Assembly: GCF_000003815.2 (NCBI RefSeq)
Contig: NC_049995.1
Span: 10,848,227 to 10,912,226, forward strand
Reading direction: 5' to 3'
Source: Branchiostoma floridae
Lineage: Eukaryota > Chordata > Leptocardii > Amphioxiformes > Branchiostomatidae
Length of the DNA stretch: 64,000 nucleotides
In this document: positions 50,301 through 61,200 of the stretch, piece by piece
Numbering within the stretch: position 1 is the first letter of the stretch
How the letters are laid out: the number at the start of each line of letters is the position of its first letter
Notes under the pieces: generated by a model
Databases searched by the model: none
What the model saw: the letters and a program-made list of their open reading frames with translations, nothing else
Told to the model about the DNA's origin: nothing
Translations under genes and position numbers: made by a program

Positions 50301-53300
50301 TACAGCTGAGCCATCAGGACACAGTAGTTGGACGTCTTTCCCACTGGAAGTGAATTTTAAAAAGCCCTAAAGAGGGTATCTCATTGAAGATCCTGCAAGT
50401 TGCCGAACGATTGGACAGAGCGCTCAGCAAATTCATTAATAAATTTTATGATAAAGCTTTGCGTGTTTTGTAACTTTTTTTTCAGTCATTGTGTATGTTT
50501 ACCTCTTTAAACCAGAATGGCAATATAAACATGATTCAGGCAACAATTGTCTGTTACAGTGTTCTGGAGGTGAACATAAGACAAACCAAGCCTGGGAAAG
50601 AATGGACTGGATGTTTAGTCCTGTGGTTTAGCAGCATTTTTTTTTACTGGATTTTTTGCAACAGCTTTGGGTATCCAGAAGACTTGTCATAAAATTAAGT
50701 CACTGTGGCCTCCATTCAATAAAAAAATGTCAAAAAGGTTTAGAAAACCTACGTTGTCCAGGCCACCACTTGTAGGCTGTGATAGTCGGAGTGTTGATGA
50801 CAAACTCCTGGGTCTGGGGGTCATAGGTCGCCGTTGTTTCCAGGCCTCTGAGGAAAGTTCCTGGTAATAAAGATGTTGAAGAGAAGGAGTTGAAGATAGA
50901 CAAGCATTCTTGGAACTCCTTATAAGCATTCTGGCTCAGGTTCTCAGAGAAATCTGGGCCAGAATTCTGAAGAATTCCCAAGAATTCTGGCTCAGGTTCC
51001 CAGAATTCTGCCAGAATTTTCCACCAGAATTCTGCCAGAATTCTGCTATAATTCTCCAGAATTGGCTTGCTTTGTTCCTGGAGACATGTAATTGTAATCT
51101 ATAGATTACAATTACATTTTTTTAAATCATCGTAACCTTTTAAAATACCATACTTGTAAATGTTAATTCATTTAGTTAATCGATTTTCAAATTTTAAAGT
51201 TTGTTCGGAACTAAACTGGTTATTAGTAAATTTTGCCCACCCAGCAAGTATATTTTGGATGGACATTTTTATATCTCTTTAATGTCATCTACAACGTAAT
51301 GAAAGATGATGACTACAAAAATTCAGTTCACATTTTAATACCGCCCTCAATTGTGCCAAATATCTGTATCATTTCTCACCATGTCCCATCTCTGTCTGTG
51401 CATAGGTCCCAATGATGACGTAGTTCTCTGCCAACTTCAGCCACTTGTCCTTCTGCTCTTGTGTGGCCTGTCCATACAGAGTGGGCAGGAACATGCTCAC
51501 ATGTAGGCCAAAGGACGGTGAATCCGACCCCCCGACAGCGCTGAATTGTTGGGAATAAAGGGAGGACAAAGTATTGAGGACTGACCTGTCTTGTGTTAAT
51601 TATCATCAATTATGCAAATGAGGTCTTTCACTTGCAGAATTGATATCAAACGATATTCCTTTATGTCAAGTGTTTGAGAGTACTTTGATGGAATGCATGG
51701 GATTTATGCAATTATGCAAATTAGACTGATTTGCATAATTAGTGTCTAGCTTTCATTAGAAAATCGTGACATTCCGCCGACCCTTTCAAGTTATTCTTTT
51801 TTGAAATCGCAAAACATTATTGGTACCTGCAGTATCGAAGAAGATGCTAGGGGGCCCAAACTTACACATGAACACCACTTATTCTCTGTCTCACATCCCA
51901 AGAGCCATGATTATAGCATGTCCAGAACATGGGATATCGAAACAAGAAGTTCTGCTGCAGTACGTTAGAAAACCATAAGTAGAATTGAACTTGACCTTAA
52001 TGTGTTTTCCTGTCCCTTACCCACCTGCCAAATATCTTAATGATTCAAGTTATATTGACAACAGACACACAAACAGCAACAAAACAGAACCTTTTTGGAG
52101 AGGGTGTAGAAATTCAAAGGGGCGAAGTAAGATCAGAAAAAAACATGCAAACACCTGGCATCAAACCCGGGTTGGCAGATTACAAATCAGGCACACTACC
52201 GATGTTGCCACAAAAGCTCAGAGCTCCTTGGCATGGACGGTAGGCTGTACTTGAACCACACTGTTACACTTAGGGGAACCAAAGTAGAAATTCGAGGGGC
52301 GAGTAGGAACAGAAAGAAACAAACATGCCGACACCGGGGATCGAACTGGTTTGGCAGATTAACTTTAACCAAGTACACTACCGATGTCGCCACAAAAGCT
52401 CAGAGCTCCTTGGCAAGGTCAGTAGGCGATACTTGAACCCCACTGTTACAATTGAAAGGAAATGAATGATGAGAAACTGCTGACAGACATGTACCTGCGG
52501 TAGATCATCATATCCTGTGCATCAGTGAGGTTCAGTTTCTGAATTTTTTTGGTCATCAGGATACCCTTCTTCAACTGGGTCTCATACTGCTGTTCATTCG
52601 ACAAGAAGTTCAAGTCTTCATGTTGGTAGTCGGGGTCATTCAGGGCAAGGGACTCTGAGAGGGAAGATTGATTGAAATGTAAATTTGCATGTTGAATACA
52701 CCTTACCTACATGAAATAACAAATTACCATATATATTGACAAAACTGTATCAGCAGCTTTATCTTGTTTAAAAATGTCTGTCAAGTTTGATTTTAATGCG
52801 GCAATCAACTATTACATGTCAATTAGGCCACACCAATTTAATTTGTTGGTTCTCAGATTTAAAAAAAAAGACACCAAACTGTAAAAACATCATGATAATG
52901 AAGCCTGAGGACCAGGTGTATTTGTGCCTTAGGACATTCAGTTTTATGCATATTCATTCCTCTAGCTATATTTTCACTTTTAAAAATCCGTGAACAAAGA
53001 AATTAAATTGGCGATATACTGTGCTGCTCATTTCGCATAGTTACACAACTTGAAAGTCCTATACATCAATCTATCAACAAAATTGCTATTTGCTTTACTG
53101 TGTTAACATAGTGTTTGAAGGTCAGTCATCAAGGGGTCAATCTCGGGCGGGTCATTGTCCTAGCAGCCACCACAGCGGACAAATATGATTGGATAATGGT
53201 AAATGATATACAAGGTCACTCAAGCAGCTTTTGAAGTTGCACTTTGTCCCTCACAGCCAGGCTTATGTGTTACAGTACACGTNNNNNNNNNNNNNNNNNN

Positions 53301-54866
53301 NNNNNNNNNNNNNNNNNNNNNNNNNNNNNNNNNNNNNNNNNNNNNNNNNNNNNNNNNNNNNNNNNNNNNNNNNNNNNNNNNNNNNNNNNNNNNNNNNNNN
53401 NNNNNNNNNNNNNNNNNNNNNNNNNNNNNNNNNNNNNNNNNNNNNNNNNNNNNNNNNNNNNNNNNNNNNNNNNNNNNNNNNNNNNNNNNNNNNNNNNNNN
53501 NNNNNNNNNNNNNNNNNNNNNNNNNNNNNNNNNNNNNNNNNNNNNNNNNNNNNNNNNNNNNNNNNNNNNNNNNNNNNNNNNNNNNNNNNNNNNNNNNNNN
53601 NNNNNNNNNNNNNNNNNNNNNNNNNNNNNNNNNNNNNNNNNNNNNNNNNNNNNNNNNNNNNNNNNNNNNNNNNNNNNNNNNNNNNNNNNNTATTTTGACA
53701 TAAATCATGTTTGATACAGCCCTGAAACACGAAAAAACTAACCCTATACAAACATTGTACACCATAGCAGTTGAGGGATCGACTATCAGAATGATATTTG
53801 ACCTGAGTTTGGACTTTATTCTATAGTAGAATTTGTTGTCATTGATGATAACAAAGTAGAGGGAGTGTTGGAGAGTGGGAGCAAAGTTTAAGGGCACTGC
53901 CTGCTCGGACAACTGTTGACACAAGGACCTGGTAGCCTCTAGGTCAATGACCCAGGGCCAGGTCTCCATCGCCTTGTATTTTTTTCTTGTTCCCAGGACT
54001 ATTTTATGCTCAATGCAATGTTTCCCCATCATATCATGCCAAATTTTGATGGATTTCAAGATTATATCCTTTACAGGTATCCTGGTGTATTCCGTAGCAT
54101 TCCAGCAAATAGTATGACCTGTAAGAAGTCCGAGGGGCGAGTAGAACAGAAATAAATATACAGATCATTTAGCACTACTTCAACCCTCCACTGTTACAGA
54201 CCCACCAAAGTTAGGTTCGCCAGGTTTTTGCTACTACTAGGTTGGGTGTGTAACCCGAAATACATATATTTTTTTAGGCCATAGGTCTAACTACCTGGTA
54301 GAGATTAACCTCAAGTAATAGAAAGGCAACATTTTTGCAAAATTGCAGAGTGTTTTCCTTCAAGCCTTGTAATAATAAGCTACTCACATACAAATCTATA
54401 CCATTAGGCTTGCCTCAAAGTAGTGTGTGCAACTGAAAAAAAAAATAATTAGGGCTATGAATGGAGTAGCCTGACGTGATAGCTAGTCCAGGTAGCCAGG
54501 CCTGATGCACAGCCCAGCCTTTTCCATAAACCTTCTTTGCTAGGAGTAGGAGGAAGAAAGAAAAAGGAACACAGCAAAAACAGTTATGTTTTCTCCTTCG
54601 GAAAAACATAATTATTGTCGGGCACATCAGGTTCAAGTTTAGGGAACACAGTCTTTCTACCAGTCTTTCTACCAAAACTGCCCTAGAGGTTTTAAACGAT
54701 AAATTCTGTTTACCAAAAAATACAACATCCAGGTCTCACCTAGTTCCCTCTTTCTCTTGACTATTTCCGGACCACCATACAGGAAGTTAGTGATCTTGTC
54801 TGGGTCAAAACTGGAGCTTTCTCTCTCCTTCCGCAAGTCTGGATTCACCGTACGCGTGCCAGCCAT
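44348..54866 (-). CDS. ACOX1: Peroxisomal acyl-CoA oxidase 1-like, copy A (complete)
   Basis: Fourteen exons join in phase: 54740-54866, 52495-52654, 51380-51540, 50753-50860, 50224-50343, 49549-49664, 48840-49009, 48153-48315, 47315-47505, 46587-46745, 46012-46117, 45284-45430, 44601-44807 and 44348-44410 (665 residues; human ACOX1 is 660). The enzyme oxidises acyl-CoA to trans-2-enoyl-CoA with FAD, giving H2O2: the first step of peroxisomal beta-oxidation. Landmarks are VNPDLRKER at the N-terminus, the FAD loop [44 protein letters not shown], the catalytic-base motif [14 protein letters not shown], and a C-terminal AKL, a type 1 peroxisomal targeting signal. The conserved WWPGGLGK reads WWPGQLGK here: a Gly to Gln change beside the FAD-contacting Gly. 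The 408-N gap lies in intron 1 and costs no known exon. It shares a promoter with copy B. Confidence 0.95.
48565..48805 (+). mobile_element. tRNA-derived SINE in ACOX copy A intron 7
   Basis: tccttgtagctcaactggta (box A) and gaaccaagttcaacccta (box B) head a 240-base repeat. A copy of the same head lies on the minus strand at about 59180-59345. Confidence 0.7.
50930..51065. repeat. Degenerate ~10-15-bp repeat rich in gaattctg
   Basis: Successive ccagaattctgg-type units with insertions, locally palindromic (gaattc). Lies in ACOX copy A intron 3. Confidence 0.75.
52085..52450 (-). repeat. Tandem dimer of a ~183-bp tRNA-like SINE
   Basis: Two consecutive copies share 'cacactaccgatgttgccac', 'aaaagctcagagctccttgg' and the box-B complement gggatcgaac/catcaaaccc. 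A deleted copy of the same family is at about 54128-54200 (gaggggcgagtagaacag). Confidence 0.7.
53133..53267 (+). repeat. Inverted, diverged copy of the ACOX promoter, left of the gap
   Basis: gggtcattgtcctagcagccac matches, with about three changes, the reverse complement of the promoter at 54990-55012 (gggtcattgacctcgcggccac). Weaker similarity continues toward the gap (ttgcactttgtccctcacagcc). It faces the other copy across the gap. Confidence 0.55.
53283..53690. other. Assembly gap (408 N)
   Basis: Unknown sequence in ACOX copy A intron 1. The long open frames crossing it are artefacts of N. It is flanked on both sides by inverted relics of the ACOX promoter. Confidence 1.
53850..53953 (-). 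repeat. Diverged duplicate of the ACOX copy A upstream region
   Basis: agggcactgcctgctcggac ... ctgttgacacaaggacctgg ... aggtcaatgaccc aligns over about 100 bases with 54919-55012. The inverted nuclear-receptor-like site aggtcaatgaccc is identical in the two copies, while the surroundings have many changes. No exon 1 relic is visible on the side toward the gap. Confidence 0.75.
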
Positions 54867-55271
54867 CTTGGTCAAGCTGGTGTGTGCAAGGAGCTCCTTG
54901 GTGTGTGTGTGTGGCTGTAGAGGGGCCCGGAGTGTACTACGCAATTTGATAGGGCACTGACCGCGCGGACAACACTGTTGACTCAAGAACGTGGCCGCGA
55001 GGTCAATGACCCGGGAATGACCCATTGAGGTCGCGGTTGCTAGAAATGAAGTAACGTCACTAGTTTATCGTGCAGAAAAATAAGTCGGAGTTCCTTGTGT
55101 CGGATCCTACAAATAAGCAATAGTCTTTTAGACATCGGAAACAGAAGAAGAACTGAAGAAGAAGAAGACATTGTCCCACCCCTTATTACTGTATTGGCAC
55201 TTTGGACCTGTCCATTGCCCATTGGCCAATCACAATCAACTACATGAAGGGTCAAGAAAAGTTTACACAAG
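54867..55271. promoter_or_regulatory. Bidirectional promoter of the two ACOX genes
   Basis: Only 405 bases separate the two start codons. Both ATGs lie in a YY1-like aagatggc context (minus strand ccaagatggctggc, plus strand acaagatggcgacc). There is a CCAAT pair in both orientations (attggccaat, 55221-55230). A cluster of nuclear-receptor half-sites includes aggtcaatgaccc at 55000-55012 (inverted repeat, spacing 1) and, on the minus strand, gggtcattcccgggtca at 55007-55023 (direct repeat, spacing 5). No TATA box. Mammalian ACOX1 is a classic PPAR-alpha target; a DR1 site is not obvious here. Confidence 0.65.
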
Positions 55272-58200
55272 ATGGCGACCACCGTGAATCCAGACTTGCG
55301 GAAGGAGAGAGAAAATGCAAGTTTTGTCCCAGAGAAGATCACAAACTTCCTGTACGGTGGTCCGGAGAGAGTTCAGAAGAAGAGGGAACTAGGTAAGGCC
55401 AAGGACAGGCCTTTGTTTTGTTTTTAAACCTCCTTGGTAAGGCTAAATGCAAAGAATCAAGTGAAGTTGGGTCCTTTCGGCGGTCTGCATAAACACCACA
55501 AACGACCACAAACAACCACAAACGACTCTAATAAGCAGTGTACATGTATATGAAACAACGACCTTGTGTGGCGAACTGGAGACAATGTTTATACATTTGT
55601 GAATTTAAAAAACGAAGCAAGGCCTACGTATTCACCAGTAATTTCGTGTTAGTCCGCTGGTTTCAAGATCGAAGCAAGCGTCAAGTAAGCAATTCTCGCA
55701 GCTTCAAGCAGTCGAAAATGAGGTCATGGGAGACTTTGTCCAGGCTATACTATGACATGTATAGTCGTTACTGGAAAGTTTTTTTGTCCTCATAGGACGG
55801 AATGTTTAGCTGCGGGCCACTTTTCTATGTCGAAAAGAGCATGATATTCTGTCCTTCTAATATGAAAATTTAAGTTCTATTCTGTATCTCGCTCTATGTC
55901 ATAGACACGTAGCTATACAGGCACTAGTTTTATTACACTGAAAGACCTGGCACACCTAACATTTGCACATATACCTGCAATTAATCTGTGAATTCAGTAC
56001 AATTCATATAATAGCAAGTGTGTTCTCTGTTACATCACAAAAATTGGAAATTAGCTCTTTTATTTATAAAAGTGACAGCTCAACTGGATTTAGATTACTT
56101 AGATTCCTTTTTTTACCAGCGTCCCTTGCCCTGAATGACCCCGACTACCACCATGAAGACTTGAACTTCATGTCACGAGAACAGCAGTATGAGACCTGCC
56201 TGAAAAAGAGTTTGCTGATGACGACAAAAATAAAGCAACTGAAGATTGATGCAGTAGATGAACATTTCTACAGAAGGCAAGTCTGGATTTTCTTTTCATC
56301 AAGAACTTTAACAGTAACCTAAGTACTAGTATTGCATTGGCTCAGGTTAAGCATTGTTGCCCTGAGGAAGGGAACAAGCGGTCACAGAAACATTGGCTCA
56401 TGCAAATACATATTAACATAGAATACAACACAGGGTATTCCACATCACCCCACGTATGGCCTGACCGCAGGTCGGATCACCCGAAGGCTGGAGGGCGATC
56501 CGACCACTGGGAAGGCCGGGACCAGAGGGCGATATGGAATACCCTGTGTTGTATTTTATTCATATCATGAGTCATGACATCTCCAGCGAAGTTTAATGCA
56601 AAAAAGAGCAAAAAATGTGACATCAACTAGGCAAACAGTTGAACAGCTGTTTGAATTTTCGACAGCAGTGCACACTGGCAAGTTCCAATTGTTGGATGGT
56701 ATAGATCCTGGGCCGATCTGAATACTGGTACAGATATCGAAAGTAAATACGGCCAGAGTATGATATCACGTATGTTCCTGTGAATGAAGAACTCTGTTAT
56801 ACAGTCATTTGAGTTATTAACCTGCTGAAATTATTCACAGTAGAAGCTTGGTACAAAGCCTGGCAAAACAGTGGATTACATGTATTACTAGTATATAATA
56901 AGTTCTTTGTATCTTCACTGCAGTGCTGTTACAGGGCCAAGTCCAGATCCCCTTGGTCTACATGTAGGGATGTTCCTGCCCACTCTGTATGGACAGGCCA
57001 CACAAGAACAGAAGGAAAAGTGGCTGAACTTAGCGGAGAACTATGTCATCATTGGCACCTATGCACAGACAGAGATGGGACATGGTAAGACATCCTAATA
57101 ATTATACTGTTTGCTTGCAAATAGGGGAACACCCATATGTTCTGACAACCCTGTGCTCTGACAACCCTATGGATTGACACCTCAATATCCCGATGGCCCT
57201 CTGCTCAGACACCCCTATGTTCCGACACCCCTATGTTCCTACACCCCTCTGCTCAGACACCCCTATGTTCCTGCACCCCTCTGCTCAGACACCCCTATGT
57301 TCCTACACCCCTCTGCTCAGACACCCCTATGTTCCTACACCCCTCTGCTCGGACACCCCTATGTTCCTACACCCCTCTGCTCAGACACCCCTATGTTCCT
57401 GCACCCCTCTGCTCAGACACCCCTATGTTCCTACACCCCTCTGCTCAGACACCCCTATGTTCCTACACCCCTCTGCTCAGACACCCCTATGTTCCTACAC
57501 CCCTCTGCTCAGACACCCCTATGTTCCTACACCCCTCTGCTCTGATGCCCGTATGTTCTGACGCTCCTTATCCTCCAAAATACACCCAAAATATTTCCTT
57601 CCAAAATCTGAACAATAAGAAAAATCCAGGGAAAAAAATTAATTTTTTTACAGTTTTGATGCAAAACTATTAGTATTTAGATGGTTGTGCTGTATGGTGT
57701 TTTACTTTTTCTCATCCAATGCAAAGGAACGTTTCTTCGAGGTCTGGAAACGACGGCGACCTTTGACCCTAAGACCCAGGAGTTCATCCTCAACACTCCA
57801 ACTCTTACAGCATCCAAATGGTGGCCTGGTGGATGTGAGTTGTATCTTAGTATATGATTTTACCTTTGCTTACCTTGTTTCCTATTGGACATCCAAAATT
57901 GTCCAGTTTCTCCCAGATCACTTCAGTGTCACTGACAAAAGATAGTGGATGCTATGTAACAGTATGTAACACTCAATATTGTGTCTTTGTGACCTTATGC
58001 AGTGGGTAAGACGTCCAACTACTGTGTCCTGATGGCTCAGCTGTACATCCAAGGCAAGTCTTACGGCCCCCATCCCTTCATGGTGCAGATCCGCAGTCTC
58101 CAGGACCACAAGCCTCTGCCTGGTACGTTTGTTTGTTTGTAGGCTTATTTATGACAAAACAAAACAGAAGTGTACAGTTCTGGCTTGGGAAGCTTTTGAG

Positions 58201-61200
58201 ACGCACTCTGTCTCTTTATCAACCTGTAAGATCTTGTCTTGGAGTTTCTTTGTCACATGACAGCTGAAAGATGTTGTCAGTCATAAACAGGTCTGAGATA
58301 GTGATGTCCCCTGTCCTTGTTTAAGGTGATTTGTTGTCGGCAGATCAAGATTGCCTCCCTGACACTCTCACAGACCAGTCGGGATCCTGGTCAAAAGCTT
58401 TAACATTGTCCCAGTCTATCCTCTGACGATCCTTGCTGACATGTTCCACCACAGGTGATGACAACCCGTAGACAGGCTTGTAGTGCTCTAAATGTCTTTG
58501 ATCACAATGGACCACTAGTACTGACTTTATTTGGGAAGAGTGCAGTACAAAAGGGGATGGACATATTTTGCTGATATGCTAATCATTTTTTTCTTTGTCT
58601 AGGAGTGACTGTTGGTGATATAGGACCAAAGTTTGGTTATGACGTTATAGACAACGGGTTCCTGGCACTGAGGAATGTCAGGATCCCCAGGGAAAACATG
58701 CTTATGAAGCACTCAAAGGTCAGTTTCAGTATTTTTACAGATGGATTTCCAGCTTTTCCCATAATACATGTTTAAGGAACCTCCTCAAATGCACAACCCC
58801 TATTTTATGTCCCTTCCCAATCAGTTGCAGCCCCAACTGTGATTTGTATATGTATCTATCTAAGTATATAGCTAGTATACTGCCATTCAGTGTAACACAC
58901 CAGCTTTGCTGGCATGCAGCACAGGAGCAGCTGGCTATATTATACTGAAGGACCCGTCACACCTGTATTTTGCACATCTGTCTGCAAATGCTCTTTAAAA
59001 CTATCCAATAAAGATGCTTCTACTGTGTTTGGCGATTACAAATTCCACTCTAGGATAGTTCTGGGAAAATAAAAATTTTTTAACACATCAATCTTTGGTT
59101 AGTAACTCTGGTACTTGAAGATACGACTATTTCTTGTTCTCTATTGAGCTGGTATTAGGTACTTATCAGTCGGTACGTCCACCAGTTTGTTGGTCATTTT
59201 GTACATGATGCAAAGTCTGGACATTTTCCTGGTGTCTTCAACAGATACCTTTCCTGTGATTGAACCAGGTCTCCCAGGTAACAATTGATTGGAGCCAGAA
59301 GCTCAGCTGTGAGGCTGCTGCCAGTTGAGCTACAGGGACATCCGTATGCATTGTCACAGGGTTTAAGTAAATGTACAATGTATTTCCTTTCAAATCCCTT
59401 AGTGACGTCATTGTTTTGTTGTGTTCTTTTAGGTAGCACCAGATGGTACATACGTGAAGCCACCCAGTTCCAAGTTGGCTTATGGCACGATGGTTTTTGT
59501 CCGAGCAACGATTGTCAACGACTCAGCTATGGCTTTGTCCATAGCAACCACCATAGCGATCCGGTACAGTTGTGTTCGCCGGCAGTCAGAGATGAAGCCT
59601 GGGTGAGTTAAACTGCCTTGTAACATACACTCCTTATAATTTATATTGTTGCAATGAATGTAACCATATCATTTATTTTAGTAAAGTCTAAAGTCTTGTA
59701 GAAATCATCATCATCTATATTTCCATTTTCTTCAACAACCAACTAGTGCAATGGCAAAGTGGGTAGAATATGTTTGCCTTGCATTTACTAAATGATTTAG
59801 TATTTCATGTGTTCATTGCCCAGTGGAGTCATACCAAAGACTTAAGAAATGGTACACGCTGCTTTCTCTGCTCAGCTCTCAGTATTTGAGAAAGAGTAGT
59901 TGAACACACACACAACTACAAGTGGACTAGTCCCCTACTGTAGTGATTTAACAAAAGTTGGTTACAGAAACAGAGATGGATTTGCCACCCTATACACTCT
60001 CTGGTGCAGGATGGACTTAACTAAACTTTTCTTAAAACAAAGGTGGCTCACTCAGTGACATAGAGTACTGCTTTTTTGTTAGTCTTGTAGTGTTCGATTT
60101 GTTAGGGTTTTTGACCACTTATAATATTTCTTAAATTCTTCCCCATCCTCCCAGCCACCCTGAGCCCCAGGTGTTGGACTATGTGACCCAGCAGTACAAG
60201 TTGTTCCCCTACCTGGCTGCTGCCTACGCCTTCTGGCTCACAGGACAAACCATGATGTCTGTTTACATGACATCTTCCAGCCGGATTTCTAAGGGGGACA
60301 TCAGTGTCCTACCTGAGGTAATGTATAGGAGAAAAGATGTACTTCGTAGTCATAAGATTTTGGAACATATATTGTGACAGACATTTAGGGGACCCTGAGT
60401 TGAATCTCAGCTTTGTTGCTCACCCGATGTGCATGGTACAGGAAAGGGTTGCAGTCCTTAGGACGAGATGCTATGCCTTGGTCCCATATTCATTGTACTT
60501 GTCAAAAGAACTTTTCCCATTACAATGAACTTGCAAATAAGTTTATATATTGGCTGTCTTCTCTCTCTCAACTAGTGGAAGAATAGCTCTTCAGTACGTA
60601 ATCTAATCACCAAGAATTCACTTTCTAATGCATGACATGCAACTTCAGATATTCAAGACACTTTGGAAAGCAGGAAGAATTCCAACCTCTTTATGTGGGT
60701 CAGCCATTAGCAGCGCGAGCTGCATAGACTGACCTGTGTAATGAGTTGTGTCATTGTGAAGAAAGAAAGAAAGAAAGAAAGAAAGAACCATATGTTAGAA
60801 GAGCTATAAAATTCCTTTGCAAAGTCCTATCTGAGGAGTACATGTATGTGTCTTGTCATGATAAGAAAAGATGATTTGTGCCTAAGTGTAAGGACATGGT
60901 GCAGGTGAACCAAGACTGCATGAAGTGTTTGGTACTGAATTCCATCCACATCTTAATGTACCAAAATCCTTGCCTTTTGACAGCTCCATGCCCTTTCCGC
61001 CGGTCTGAAGGCTCTGTCATCGTGGGTGGCCAATGTGGGAATGGAGGAGTGTCGTCTGGCGTGTGGAGGACACGGGTACTCTCACGCCAGCGGGCTGCCC
61101 CGTCTGTACGCTAACTTGACTCCTGGGGCAACTTACGAGGGAGAGAACACCGTCATGATGCTTCAAACAGCGAGGTAAGCTCTACATCATTGGTAACTTT

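Noticed and set aside
53203..54059. Several 140-280 codon open frames across the N run
   Set aside because: They are open only because N codons contain no stops.
57174..57673. Three overlapping Pro/Ser/Cys-rich ORFs of 122-146 codons
   Set aside because: A stop-free 32-bp repeat is open in all plus frames; there is no start context or conservation argument.
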